Shown here: positions 39,501-54,500 of the stretch, piece by piece
Layout of the letters: each line of letters opens with the position of its first letter
Position numbering within the stretch: position 1 is the first letter of the stretch
DNA from: Crossaster papposus
Taxonomy: Eukaryota > Echinodermata > Asteroidea > Velatida > Solasteridae
Direction of reading: 5' to 3'
Length of the DNA stretch: 64,000 nt
Assembly: GCA_037893245.1 (NCBI GenBank)
Contig: JBAIAA010000533.1
Location: forward strand, 528,737 to 592,736
Program-made: the position numbers and the translations under genes
Notes under the pieces: model-generated
Seen by the model: only the letters and a program-made list of their open reading frames with translations
The model's database searches: none
What the model was told of the DNA's origin: nothing

Positions 39501-42500
39501 GAGACTTGCTCGTCATCCAGAGACTTGCTCGTCATCCAGAGACCTGCTCGTCATCCAGAGACCTGCTCGTCATCCAGAGACCTGCTCGTCATCCAGAGAC
39601 CTGCTCGTCATCCAGAGACCTGCTCGTCATCCAGAGACCTGCTCGTCATCCAGAGACCTGCTCGTCATCCAGAGACCTGCTCGTCAGCCAGAGACCTGCT
39701 CGTCAGCCAGAGACCTGCTCGTCATCCAGAGACTTGCTCGGTCATCCAGAGACTTGCTCGGTCATCCAGAGACTTGCTCGGTCATCCAGAGACTTGCTCG
39801 GTCATCCAGAGACTTGCTCGGTCATCCAGAGACTTGCTCGGTCATCCAGAGACTTGCTCGGTCATCCATAGACTTGCTCGGTCATCCAGAGACCTGCTCG
39901 TCAGCCAGAGACTCGTCATTCAGACAGACATTTCACAATAAAGTATTAGACTCGTCATCAGACTCGTCATCAGACTCGTCGTCAAGACCCAACGTCAATA
40001 CCCCGCCGTCAAGACCCGCGTCAAGACCCGCGACAGACGCACGACGACCTGCCACTAATACTTGTGATTGGCTTGTGACGGCCCTCTCTGAATCTATCCT
40101 CACCATTTGCTTTCTTCTTCCATCCGTTTCTTTCTCATCTTCTCCTCGGCCGATTCCTGGTTATCCCTAGCTGCCTCCTTCAGTCTCTCCAGCTGGGCGC
40201 TGATGTGCAGGTTAGTCTGGATGGCACGAAATTTCTCCTCGCTCCTCCACAACTTTTTCCTGTCAAACAGTGAAATCTTTTAAAGGGACATTACATCTTG
40301 GAAGCGCCCAATTGGGCTACAAATTATCTTTTGAATAAAATGATGTTAATCGGAAAGAGAATTTAAAAGTAACATATAACAAAACGTATATCGTACATTG
40401 AACAAAAACACGAAAAACGTATGCGTACTCAGTGAGGTCCGGTGTTTTCAGGTTTTTTAATTTTTTTAAATTTTTTAATTTTTTTTAATTTTTAATTTTT
40501 TTTTAAAAACATTTACGTTAGGCTGATCTGCATCATCACTCACCTCATCAGAACTAACTGCGCTAACCATGCTAACTTCGCTATTTTCACTATTATTTTC
40601 AAACTCTGAATCCAAACTGTTACTTCTACTTTCCTCTGAACTCAATGAATCGGAATTTGACGAGCCTGATGAAACACATAACTCAACAACAATGTCCGTG
40701 TCATTGTACACGCGTTTTCTCATGGAGGCCGCCATCTTGATTTTGTCGACATGTCATCTCGATCGCTGTGTTATCGGCTGGCTTTTTGTGTCCACAAAAG
40801 TTCATTAGCGCCACCAGCCGCTTGTAAATAACACTAGAGATAGCCTGGTACCCAGCAATGCAACTACAATTGAATCCCATACAATACGTACGCTGAGGGT
40901 AACGGCTATTCATATGTAAATTTGGCAAGTTATCTCTTCCTCCTAGTGTCGGTAGCGTTTTTTCTCAGGAGTTAACTAGTCATTCGCACCAAACTGGTTA
41001 AAGGTAGTATACACCATTTGCTTTTGCTGTAATTTTAAATGGAGTTAGGGGTTTATATTTATAGTAAATATTGTGACGCTGATCCGTTTTAAAATTTGTG
41101 TTAACAGAAGCTGTAAAAACCAAGAAATTTAATGCTCATTTTTGTAGTACGGTTCCTTGTCTACTATCGGAAGAAACGGAGCAATTTATAATGTCCGGGG
41201 CTCCGGGCAATTAACAGGTTAGGAAACTAGACTTCGCTTGCACCCACTCACAGATGTAAAACATTATTGCAAATAAAATGTGGACTAACATGTTTTTCAG
41301 CGTTTGCAAATGGTGTATACTTACTACTATTTGATAGAGGTTCCAAATGTACAGACTTACTTTTCTAGGACTTCCAACTTGTCATGGAGTACGAGGGCTT
41401 TATCCTCAGTGACATCAGCGAAGCGACTTCGGAGCTCCGAGGGTAGGTGGGAACGCTTGTGACTCGGAAAGACTGGTTTAAACTCGTTCTTAGGCGGGGC
41501 GCTGTAAAATAAAGGGAGTAAGTAATATAACTCAGGAATGATATGCTGGGATCCCGCACCCCAAGTCTCGGCCTACTTTTACGATTACTTTATTTTACAA
41601 CTTGACCTCAAATGACCTTTGACCTCAGTATGTGACCTTTAATATCGCCATCACATGGAAGTTTCCCATGTTGCACAAATGACCCAGGTTTAATTGCAAT
41701 AGAACTACAAGTTTTTAAATAAAATCATTTTTACAATTCCAGCCGTTTTACAACTTGACCTCAAAGGATCTTTGACCTTAGCACTTAAACTTTGACCGCA
41801 ATTGGACTTTGACTTTGCAAGACAAATTTTTTGAAACTAATCAGAATGATGCATATAAAATATGCATACGGACACGCGAACGAACTACATACGGACTACG
41901 TACAAAATAGCAGTAATCGCATAGTGTCTCTCTGAATTTCGTTTAGTCGTGACACAAATATCCACTTTGATAGTCATCGTCTGCCATGAAATCTGAAAAT
42001 TAAGCGTTTCCTAAATTGTGGTTTTCAACACCATGTGGTCATTCTCTTTAGTAAGATGTGTGGTTCTGAAAGAAACCGAAGTGAACTCGGCATTTCAGAC
42101 AGTATGCTCTGCCTGTCGTCAGGAGACGTTAATTACGGTGCATACAAATTGTTATTAGTCATTCAGTGTCAATGTATAATTGTGACCGGCTCTACAAAAA
42201 TGTGTCTTGAGTCGCGCTATGCACTATCATGTAAAAACCTGCTCAACGTTGAGAGGGTAAACGTTTCATCAAAATGCGTTTTTTATTTGTTGTCAAGAAT
42301 GAAATATTTAATACCTACAGTTTAAGGTTTCATTAACCAGTTCGCGCCGGATGACGTATATAAACGCAAAAATTTTCCCAAATTCAAAACGGATGACGAA
42401 TAAACACGCCAAGTTCAAGTTCGGAAATGTATGTCAGCAGCGCGCAAGGCCGGAAATGCGTGGGTGTGCTACCCAGGACTATCGGCCTGAACACGCTTCG

Positions 42501-45500
42501 GATCGAGTTTCGTTAAAAATAATCCCGCCCGTCGGCTCGGCGATGTTAAAATAATCCCGGCGCGAACTGGTTAAAAAAAATGTTGATTTTGATTAATAAA
42601 GTGGAAAAAATACAATTTTGTGTGCATCGTTCTGTAGTAGATCGAGCCGGCTATTTCAAAGCCTGTTTTCTCAGTTGTGTAATTTGAACTACAAGAAGGT
42701 AATTAATATGTAAACAAGTCGTGTCTCCAAAATGGGAGGGGCTATAGATCTCTATTATATACTAAATGAAAGCTTACGTTGTGGGCTTTCTTGCCATGTA
42801 TATAACTCAATTTAATTGTTTTGTAGAGCCGGTCACAATTGTATGTAATCATAGAAGTGGGATTATCTGTCAGTTTTTACTGCTTATTCTAGGATTTAAA
42901 TTAGTTTTAATTCCGGGGTGTTATCTTGAGTTTTTGCACTTGGGCGTTCGTAACCGGCCAAAACCGAGAATATTATTCGCGTGATACTCGAGAACAAGGT
43001 TTTGAATAGACCCAGAAGGATTGAACAATGATACCTCATTGTACGAAGTTTCCTGTTGGTCGTGGCCACCCAGGTGTGTATGTGTCTCTCACGGGGTTTG
43101 TCCACCCTTTCGTCCCTCTCTTCAAGGTGTTTTTGCTGCAATAAAACAAACATTATTGATCTTAGCTCATTTTCTAATTATTTTGCCTCTCCGCCATCAG
43201 AAAGTAATAACATGTTATAAAAAGTCAAATTTTGCCATTTACTGGGCCCAATTTTATGGCTCTGCTTACCGTAAGCAAAAAATCCCTGCTTACTGTAGCA
43301 GACAATAATTCTGTGCTAATAAAGTAAGCATATTCCACAGGTTAGCAGGGTTCTGCGCGTGTGTACGTCCTGTAAGTAGGGATTCTGGGCTTACAGGGTT
43401 GCGCAAAATGGTGATTGTAATTTACTGAGAAAACACTGAATTTGTCAGGTTTGTGCACATGTAAAGTGATGTCCAGGTTTGGAACTCTATCCAAACTAAG
43501 TTCAGTCTTTAGGAATATTATGATGGGGGTGGACGGTGGGGGTGAAGACGGGGGATATTTTAACCAGTTGAAGTCGGATGCCAAGTATACTATGCAAAGT
43601 TTTTCCCGAGATTCTAACGGATACACACGTCATCATTAAGCAAGGCTGGAAATATCAGGGTGTGCTATCCACAGATGCTAGCAGAACCTATCTCAGATCA
43701 AGGTTCATGAAAAAGCAACCCCCGCCTTGGCACGGTCAATGTACAAATGTGCAATTAATCCTGGTGGTGGTGGTGGTGGTGGTGAATGCGAGTTGGGCAC
43801 TAATGCTCGACACTCACCGACAGCGTTGGTCCCTTAGTGAGCGTTCTCTGACTGGACGACGTCGCGCTAGCACTGCGCTCACTGACAACGGACAGAGACC
43901 TGAAAATAAACACAAAATGAAGTGTTTCACAATGAACGACCTAAATGAATACTGGCATTGTGCTCTTGAGTCAATTTAAATGTAAAATGATAGGTAAAAT
44001 GAGAGAACTGGGCACAGTTGAATAAAGAAACAATAATTTGTTTTTTAACCCTATTCCCAAACCCATCAAACTCCAACTGCAGCTTTCGCTAGGTTTTGGC
44101 AGGTTTGGTACCAAACCGTAACAACTTGTTAGACTTTGTTTGACTCAGTACCAAAGGCCCAGGGAGACCCTGTTGAATTCTGTGAGGTTCAGGACAGAAA
44201 GGCATGAGACTTGTCAAAATGTTAGAAATTTTGAGAATGCACAGGCATTTATACGTGAGTGACCCACATGGTCACAGCACAGTTCCTGGTCAACTGTAAG
44301 TGTATGTACACTTACACCTTGTATGCGAGTCCCCACTAAAATACATAATACCACTTGCCAGTTATCACTGTACCAAGTCAATAAAACTTCAACTGTTGGA
44401 GTTTGGCAGGTTTAGTACTGTTAGGTTCAGTACAGTGTACCAAAAATTACTGAACATGTGTGAGCTGTTGAAGTTTGTTAGGTTTGGTATGCTTCCTAGT
44501 GCGAGAGCCTAGGGGGTTAGGGTTAATGTTATTGAAATTTGTTATCTGTGATGTCATCTACACATATTCAAGGCTTTCTGGCAAAATGAGATGGAACTGG
44601 GGCACAGGCTATAGTTGAGGAAAATTCAAAATAAGGAATGGGTGAATTTTATTTTCAGATTTATGCCTATTATGTTTTGTTAACCAGTTCGCGCCGGGAT
44701 TATTTTAACACCGCCGAGCCCACGGGCGGGATTATTTTTAACGAAAATCATTCCGAAGCGTGTTCAGGCTGATAGTGCCGGGAAGCACACCCACGCATTT
44801 CCGGCCTTGCCCGCTGCTGACATACATTTCCGAACTTGAACTTGGCGTGTTTATGCGTCATCCGTTTTGAATCTGGGGAAATATTTGCGTTTATATACGT
44901 CATCCGGCGCGAACTGGTTAAGAAATAGTATGAAAGTAGTGAAATAAAAGTGTTTTTAAGAAAAAACTAAGAACTTCAAAGGATTTTTTCTCACCATTTC
45001 ACTTTTCCGACATGCAAACTTTAAACAACCAAAAACTTAACGGAATGTTCGATTGAAGTGCAAGAAACAGCAGGTGTTATTAACCAGTTCGCGCCGGAAG
45101 ACGTATATACAAGCAAAGTTTTCCCCAGATTCAAAACGGATAACGCATAAACACGCACGAGCAAGGCCGAAAATGTCTGTCGGCAGCGAGCAAGGTCGGA
45201 AATGCGTGGGTGTGCTTCCCGGTACCATCGGCTTGAACCTGCCTCGAATTGAGTTTCGTTCAAAATAATCCCGCGCTTCGGCTTGGGGATGTGAAAACAA
45301 TCCTGGCACAAACTGGTTAAGGAAAATCTTGAGCCATTCATCTGTTTAATGAGTCCGGTGTGCCCCTTTAATGTTCTTAATGTAAATGGACGGCTTCCAA
45401 ATTGCATGGCTACGGCTCAAAATTACACACGAGTCTATGGACGCTGCCAAAAGCCATTTCCTATAGGCACGTGTGCTACCGCCAACCGGCTACAGCAATC

Positions 45501-48500
45501 TGGACACGGCTAGAGGTTTGCCTACCTTTCTTGTCTAGTTCCCCGCCTCGAGGCTGTGTCATCGTTATCTTCATTCTTGCCGACCACCGAGGCACTCTCG
45601 TTGATGTCGTCCAGCATCTTCAACGTGCTTGAAGCTAAACGTGTACAAACAAGCGATCATAATAATGTGAATGAATAATGCGCACGTATCCGCTGATAAC
45701 GACACTCGCGGCGCTATACAATTATCACCCCGTTTATCAGGCTCTGGGCCACATGGCAGCCGATATCAGCGCTCAATTCGATCTAGATCCTCACAGGTAC
45801 CCATTTATACTCCTGGGTGAAGAAAGACAATTGTAGTTGAGTGTCTTGCCCAAGGGCACAAACACCATGTTCCTGGCAGGGTTCGAATCCATAACGACTT
45901 GGCTTTGGCATTCTACATAATTCTACTTACTGGCCGATTGATCTGTCCACAAATTTACCATTATGTTGTTTTTTTTAAATACCGGTTCATATTGCAAATA
46001 AATTTGTAACGTTGTGCGAGAACCAAATAACTAGCAAGATGGAGGCGTGCACGAGATCGCATAGCGCCACCAACCGCCCAATAAAGATCGATGACGCATG
46101 CTCGAAATGCGCGACCAAAGCTGCCGTTGGTGGCACTATACCATAGCAAAGGAATGTTTTGGAGACCTTTTTTTAAATTCGGTCTGATGAATAAGCTTGT
46201 ACATGTAATTACATGATTTAATGGTCGGCGCCCGTTCAAAGTCGTTCAAAGTCCCTGCATCTGATGGATCGGGGGTTGAAAATTGCTAAACCAAACGATT
46301 ACTATACCGAACAAAATCTGTGGATCTCGTGATGTTCGTTATAACGGCATTCCACTATTTTTGAATCTCAACCAACCTTTGCCGAGTTCTCTCAAGCTCT
46401 CTCGCTTCCCAGTGCCGTCCAGATCGTCTCTCCTGGGGGTGCTGTCCGCGCTGCTCTGGTTGAGCGACTGACTGATTGCCGAGCTGGCCTTGACCTGCCC
46501 GGTGATCACCGTGCTGGATGGCCTGCGTGCTGTCCGGCCGTAGGACAAAGAGGTAGTTAGATTGGGGCCGTACAGGGACGTCCTGGTGGTGACACGTGAT
46601 TTCTGCAATACGAAGAGAGAATGAAAACCTATCAAACCAAGATATCTGGATAAAAGGACCAATAGACCTTATTTTTTCGAGATCCACCTAATGTTCCCCA
46701 GTCCCTACGTTCCCTACGCTCCCCAATTCCTAAGTTCTCCAATCCCTACGTTCTCCAACCAACCCCTACGTTCTCCAACCAACCCCTACGTTCTCCAACC
46801 AACCCCTACGTTCTCCAACCAACCCCTACGTTCTCCAACCAACCCCTACGTTCTCCAACCAACCCCTACGTTCTCCAACCAACCCCTACGTTCTCCAACC
46901 AACCCCTACGTTCTCCAACCAACCCCTACGTTCTCCAACCAACCCCTACGTTCTCCAACCAACCCCTACGTTCTCCAACCAACCCCTACGTTCTCCAACC
47001 AACCCCTACGTTCTCCAACCAACCCCTACGTTCTCCAACCAACCACTACGTTCTCCAACCAACCCCTACGTTCTCCAACCAACCCCTACGTTCTCCAACC
47101 AACCCCTACGTTCTCCAACCAACCCCTACGTTCTCCAACCAATCCCTACGTTCTCCAACCAATCCCTACGTTCTCCAACCTATCCCTACGTTCTCCAACC
47201 TATCCCTACGTTCTCCAACCAATCCCTACGTTCTCCAACCAATCCCTACGTTCTCCAACCAATCCCTACGTTCTCCAACCAATCCCTACGTTCTCCAACC
47301 TATCCCTACGTTCTCCAACCTATCCCTACGTTCTCCAACCAACCCCTACGTTCTCCAACCAATCCCTACGTTCTCCAACCAATCCCTACGTTCTCCAACC
47401 TATCCCTACGTTCTCCAACCTATCCCTACGTTCTCCAACCAATCCCTACGTTCTCCAACCAATCCCTACGTTCTCCAACCAATCCCTACGTTCTCCAACC
47501 AATACCTATGTTCTCCAATCCCTATGTTCTCCAATCCCTACGTTCTCCAACCAATCCCTACGTTCTCCAACCAATCCCTACGTTCTCCAACCAATCCCTA
47601 CGTTCTCCAATCCCTATGTTCTCCAATCCTTATGTTCTCCAATCTTTATGTTCTACAAACCCTATTAGTTCTCAAATTCCTACGTTTCCCAATACTTAAA
47701 GGTAGTTATTTTTGCTGTAATTTTTCGAAAATAGATGGTTTAGGGGATTCATATTTTATATCAAATAGTGTGACGCTGACCTGTTTAAAGTTTTGTGTTC
47801 ATAGAAGCTTTCAATTTAAGGTGGTCGACCCTTGAATAAGGCCTATGGACTGCTCAATGGAACCAAGGTTCCTGACATCATGTCATTTCAATCATGTTAG
47901 TTCTCACCAGATGCCCAGCTCCAGGGTTCGAAACGAACGAATGCCATCGCGTTTCCACCAGCTTCTCCCGCCGTTTGTCTCTTGTTGTCATCTTGCAGAA
48001 GGTGTTCTGTCGTAGATCTCTGAGTTAAGAAGAAGAAATGGCATAATGCATATAGTTGTCAGCTACTTTTAAAAATTGTAAGGCACCATCGATGTATTGC
48101 ACCATCAAATGCGACATCGATGTGCGATTCTAGCAGTAGCACACACCGATTGTTTAGTCTAGTTCCCCTTGCCCGACAATTTTGTTATGCCCATACGTCC
48201 AGGGTTGTAGTCGAGTCCCCGCAAGTCCGTTCACAAGTCTCTTCGAGAAGCCAGTCACAAGTCCCTTTATAAAGCCAGTCACAAGTAACTGGATAAACAA
48301 TGACAAAGGAATGCCTTTGTCAAAGCTGATTTAAATAGCTTGGGATTTGAATTGGAACTGAAGGACTTGTGATGGACTTGCAGGGACTTACAGGGACTTG
48401 CAGGGAATTGTGATGGACTCGACTACATCCCTGCATACGTCTATATTCAGAATTGTTTGGCTTGGGGAGCAGACTCACCCATTGTTCTGCTTACTTACAT

Positions 48501-51500
48501 ATAATTTCGTTGTCTAAAATCCAGCGGCAAAACAAAGAAAAACATAAGCCAAGGCAAATTTGTATTACAAGGCAGGATAGAATTCAACTAATGTGCACAT
48601 ATGAGGCGTTCTTGCATAATGAGACGGAACTTTAGGCCACAGTGGAAAAACATTCAAAAAAGTGATTTTATTTCCTTTTTTCCGATTTATTGATATTTAA
48701 AATCTTTGTTATGTCTACTAACCATATTTTGTGAAGAAATAGTAAGAAAGTAGTGGAATAAAAGATTTTTTAAGGAAAAACAATTGGCCTTTTTTCTTAT
48801 CACATGTACAAAACATTAAGCCCTTTTCTTTAACATTTTACTTTGGCGACAGGTTGATAAGTGCAAATTGTAAACAGGAATAACTTATTAACAGAATGTC
48901 CGATTGAAGCACAACAAACAGTATTGTAAAGATATTTGTTATCTTTCCTAAAACCTGCAAATCCTCATTTCAACCTCTGCCATTTTCTGTCTCATTTTGC
49001 CAGAACCCCTCACATATGTGACCTGCTCCAACGAAACCCGGACAAAGTCGCACTATGTGTTTTATTACAATGAAATCGTGAAGTCATTTCGGGGTGAATT
49101 TTACTATTTTGAGGTTTTAGGTTCTTCTGAACCACGAAATATTAATCTACAGTCTCCACAAATTTGAACATAATCCGTCACCCAGAAGTGTGTTTTTCTG
49201 TCAATTTTGTGAAACAATTGTGTATAGAAATAATACGCTTTTCTGAATTTCAAAGCTGTTTATCTCATAATTAGGTTGTCTGGGTTTTATCACTAAATCC
49301 TTCCTCCGGGGGAGATAGAGTGGAGGTACATATGTAAATGAGACATCATTTTAAATCTAAGAACGTAAAGAATTTGAAAAAACCAACATTTTACAAACAA
49401 AAACAGTCAACTTTGCCCGGGTTTCGTTGGAGCAGGTCGCAAATTGTAGCCCAGCTGCGCGAGGTTGCTGTTCGTTCATAGTGTACAGTAAGTGATAGAC
49501 GTTTGAGTGCATACATAGCACTGAACAGACTACACAAAACATAGGGTTTGTTTACGGTGTAAATGGAAGACACATCCCTGGTGTGTGATCGATGACGTCC
49601 TTGATTGAGATTCGTGTACAAAACCAAACAAAGGAAATCATAGAGGAACAAAAGAAATCCTTGATTTACACCATAAACAAACATTGATAGACAAATTCAA
49701 CTTTCGTGTGTATATTTGTGTCAGCCGTGATAAACACCGAGTCAAAACAGAACATTTTACCACCAGTTGCAATTGACACAAAATAAGTCCTGATCATCCA
49801 CTTAGATCATCCCTTACTTGTATCTAATGTTCCAGCATTTAGTGATGGGTTCCATAGCGGCCGGGGGTTCGGTCATCATGGCTTCTAGGATCCAATTCAG
49901 TACGCACAGCTGACGAAATATTGCATCTCTGTCAAACAAGAATGTACACATAAATAGTGCTTTAACAACGTAGTTGAGTTTATCACAAGCTTGCCGCAAG
50001 TCCGCCAGAAGCCCTTCGTTGTGCGATTTACTTACGACAGCGTATAATATGTAACAGTTATAGATAATTTGTTTTTAAACTTAACCTGAAACCCTAACAT
50101 ACGGAGAAACGGTCATTCGTACGGAGATACGGTTGTGTATAGCACTGGTAAAGTGTCCCAAATAGGTAGGCGACACAAAATTGGTGAGCTTAAGGTTGAA
50201 GATACCTACCTGTTAGCTCTTCCTTCCTCACCATCCACATTGATATTGGATCGTACCGGGGTGTACGGCCGTGGAGGCTCCGTACTTTTTTTCTTTCGCC
50301 GCCTGCGGACCACAGGAGACGGGGAAGAGCTCAGGATGGACTTGGCTGGGGTAGTCGTCCCGCTCTGATCCAAGGATGACGGGGTAGGGTCCGGGCCCGT
50401 CTGGGTTGAGCCGCCTTCTGGGGATGTGAGGTGGATCCGGGAGGCTGTGGTGTAGTGGCGGGTCCCAGGCCGGGAGAAGGAGACCTCTTTCTTGCCGTCG
50501 CTGGTTAGGAAGACGCTGGAAGACAATAAAGGAAAATGTGTCGAGTAATTCAAGCACGTTGGAATTGTAGATGCTCTGTGGCACAACCTGAACAGTTTTT
50601 TTACCACTTGAATTGAAAAGCTGAAAGAAAGGCATATTTGTCAGTAAATCTGTAATACCTGATATCTTCATCCCTAGCTAGATCGTCATCCGTATCCTCA
50701 TCTGAGCTATCCACGTTGGGAGGCTGCCATTCTCGTCTCTGCCTCTCCATATCCTGTAACCTCCCGTGTTCCTCGGCATTCAGCTAGTCATATAACAAAG
50801 ATTACCTTTATAGTTCAACCAACATATACTGGCATGACGGGGGGTGATTGATAAATTTGTGGCCTTAGGTAGAAGAAATCAGTTTGAGAAATTCAACCTT
50901 CTTTAACATATCAGATATGCAGATATCGAAAATTGTTACTACCGAATGATTAAGAAATATCTTACTTATTTGACAGTAAATAATGATTGTAGGCAACCAG
51001 CGAAATTATTGCGCTAGATATCCTATAATTGTTTTGAAAAATAGAATTTTAGAAAATAAATCTTGATCGCTGGACGGCGATTGCGGAAAAAAACAAGAAC
51101 ATAAGAACAACTGCCCGACGCCTGTTGAAAACGATCGCCCTTTGTCTTGCTTTTCTCAGCATCCATGATTGTAAAACTACGACAGGTCAGATGAAAGATA
51201 TATACAAAAAATTACATCCATTTATGATAATTCAAGCAATTACAATGGTGTATCCTACCTTTACATCCACGAATTTATGATAATTCAAGCAATTACAATG
51301 GTGTATCGTACCTTTACATCCACCCATTCCTAATAATTCAAGCAATTGTGTATCGTACCTTTACATCCACCCATTCCTGATAATTCAAGCAATTACAAGC
51401 AATTACCAATGGTGTATCGTACCTTTACCACACTGTTGTGCTTCAGAAACATTGAAGCCAAAAGTTACAATATTTCCATTTGCTTTCAATAGTATTTGCT

Positions 51501-54500
51501 TCTCAGTGATCCGGATGTCGGAGGCAAAGCTAAGGCAAAGGCTTCCAAAACCCTCATAGACACGTGTGAAATTTCAAGCCTTTCTTAGTATTTGCTTCTC
51601 AGTGATCCGGATGTCGGAGGCGAAGCTAAGGCAAAGGTTTCCAAAACCCTCATAGACATGTGTGAAATTTCAAGCCTTTCTTAGTATTTGCTTCTCTGTG
51701 ATCCGGATGTCGGAGCGAAGCTACATGTAAGGCAAAGGCTTCCAAAACCCTCATAGACACGTGTGTAGTTTCAAGCCTTTCTTAGTATTTGCTTCTCAGT
51801 GATCCGGATGTCGGAGCGAAGCTAAGGCAAAGGCTTCCAAATACCTCATAGACATGTGTGAAATTTCAAACCTTTCTTAGTATTTGCTTCTCAGTGATCC
51901 GGATGTCGGAGCGAAGCTAAGGCAAAGGCTTCCAAATACCTCATAGACATGTGTGAAATTTCAAACCTTTCTTAGTATTTGCTTCTCAGTGATCCGGATG
52001 TCGGAGCGAAGCTAAGGCAAAGGCTTCCAAATACCTCATAGACACGTGTGAAATTTCAAGCCTTTCTTAGTATTTGCTTCTCAGTGATCCGGATGTCGGA
52101 GCGAAGCTAAGGCAAAGGCTTCCAAATACCTCATAGACACGTGTGAAATTTCAAGCCTTTCTTAGTATTTGCTTCTCAGTGATCCGGATGTCGGAGCGAA
52201 GCTAAGGCAAAGGCTTCCAAATACCTCATAGACACGTGTGAAATTTCAAGCCTTTCTTAGTATTTGCTTCTCAGTGATCCGGATGTCGGAGGCGAAGCCA
52301 AGGCAAAGGCTTCCAAAACCCTCATAGACACGTGTGAAATTTCAAGCCTTTCTTAGTATTTGCTCAGTGATCCGGATGTCGGAGGCAAAGCCAAGGCAAA
52401 GGCTTCCAAAACCCTCATAGACACGTGTGAAATTTCAAGCCTTTCTTAGTATTTGCTTCTCAGTGATCCGGATGTCGGAGGCAAAGCCAAGGCAAAGGCT
52501 TCCAAAACCTTCATAGACACGTGTGTAATTTCAAGCCGTAGTCATGTAATACAAACACAGCCATAATTTGAGTCTAGGATCAGCAGGGTTAGACAGACAA
52601 AATGGCAAAATGTTCCTTACCCTATCTTCGTCTTCCTTTCTTATTGTTGTGAATACACCATGGCCGAGTTTCACCCAACTCACCATTTTTCTGCAAGAAA
52701 AAAACCCAAGAACAATTATGTGACCTGGGGCCGATTTTACGAAACGCTAAGACGCGTCTTAGGAAGAGTAACTCGTCCCAACTCGCGACTCGTCCTGTCG
52801 ATTTCACCAAAGTTAAGATGCGTTCAACACGTCCTTACTTCCATAGCAAAGCGGCTGAACTCGTCTTAACTTAGGATCGGTCCGGGGGTCGTCTCATCTC
52901 ATTAATACGTACGTTAATCTGTATATTGTCTGTAAACCATTGCATTATCTTCTCGTTATTAGACAAATGTCGGCCTAGAGTTTTAGTTTCGAGAGAAGAA
53001 ACAGATTTCATTTATATTTTGCTATGTGCGTAAAGTTTTAAAAACTAATTATTTATACGCCAACTAGTCGACTCTGTCGTATATAGAACATGCAGAACTA
53101 CCGTACGTGATTGTACTGTGCAGATTAGCAATAGTTTGTGTTCTCAAACGCGCGCACGCTGGGAGTTGGTTTGCGGTTTCTTTTCAACGACTGCGATGGT
53201 AGTTGCGATGCGTCTTTCGTAAGATGGGTATAGTGAAATCGATCCTAGGACACGTCTTAGCCAAGATCGATCTTTGATCTAGGACTCGTCCTAAGTCCTA
53301 AGATGAGTCGTAAGTTAAGACGAGTTTCGTGAAATCGGCCCCTGCTCCAACGAAACCCGGATAAAGTTGACAATGTTTGGTTTTTAAATTTTTGCTTTTT
53401 TTCAAATTCTCTAGGTTCTCAGCTTTAAAATTATGTATTATTTACATATGTACCACATCCTATATCTCCCCTGGGGGAAGGATTTAGTGATAAAACCACG
53501 ACAACCTGATTACGAGATTATTTATTTCTATAAACAATTGTTTAAGGATTATGTTCACATTTGGGGAGATTGTAGAATAATAGTTCATGATTCAGAAAAA
53601 TAATAAAAGAATTTCATGTCCAAAGATATGTCTCAGAGGCACATTTTTGGAAAATCCAGTTACTGGTTTATTTTCTAATTCGCAAAGGGTGGTGCAAGTG
53701 GTGGAACAACACATGTGATGCGATCAAGCAAAATCAGTCTGAAGTAGGCCTTGGTCATTTTGGGGATTTTTACATATTCTTTTGAAGCGTACTTCAGGCT
53801 CAATTTCAGTGAAAACCCCATGTGAATACGGCCTTCGGTTAAAAAATTACAACCATTTGAACACCAGCACGTTAAAAAAAAAGAAACTGAGAAAATCAAG
53901 TTTTTGTATCACTTCCCTTCTGAATTTGGTTAAAAGAGTATTTTCATGTAAAAGAAAAAATATTTTCCCCTTCTGTTTTTGTAAAAAAGTCAATTTGGAT
54001 TTGTCCAACCCTACGAACATATTTTGGCCCGATCTCAAAACAAGAATTGCCGAGTTCCGACTGATTTTGCTTGATCGCATCACATCAAGTCTCAGAGGCA
54101 CATTTTTGGAAATTCCAGTTACTACTATATTTTGTAATCCGCGAAGGGTGGTGCAAGTAAAGGAACAACACATGTGAGTGTAGGCACCATTATTGCTTGA
54201 TTCAGTGCACGACTAGGTTTAGGTGCAAGAATAATGTGCCTCAAATGCTGACGATTGTGGTCGCAATTCAAGGCCGTTGTCCAAACCCAAACCTCCTCTT
54301 CGTCTCAGGCTTCATTCATGCAGTTTAGCAATGGGCTGGAGCCAAAGCCAGGGTTTGGAAAACGGCCCATATTGTGTCTAAAGTAGTGCATACATGTCAT
54401 AGATTGGTACCTTGCCGATGAGATTTCTTTGTTCAGAGACTTCTTGTTCTTGTGGGTCTGATGGAAGACAAATTTCAGCTGCGGCGGTTTGCTCTCGACT

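Noticed and set aside
38978..40170. Three overlapping plus-strand open frames of 297-379 codons
   Set aside because: They are generated by a 19/20-base minisatellite with no stops in any plus frame. There is no complexity and no start context, and they lie in an intron antisense to CCDC60.
42896..43153. Independent 85-codon gene on the minus strand
   Set aside because: Its central part (43035-43135) is CCDC60 exon 12. The rest reads into introns.
46691..47668. 325-codon Pro/Thr/Ser-rich open frame
   Set aside because: Translation of a 20-base tandem repeat inside CCDC60 intron 8. Different frames give the same repeat peptide.
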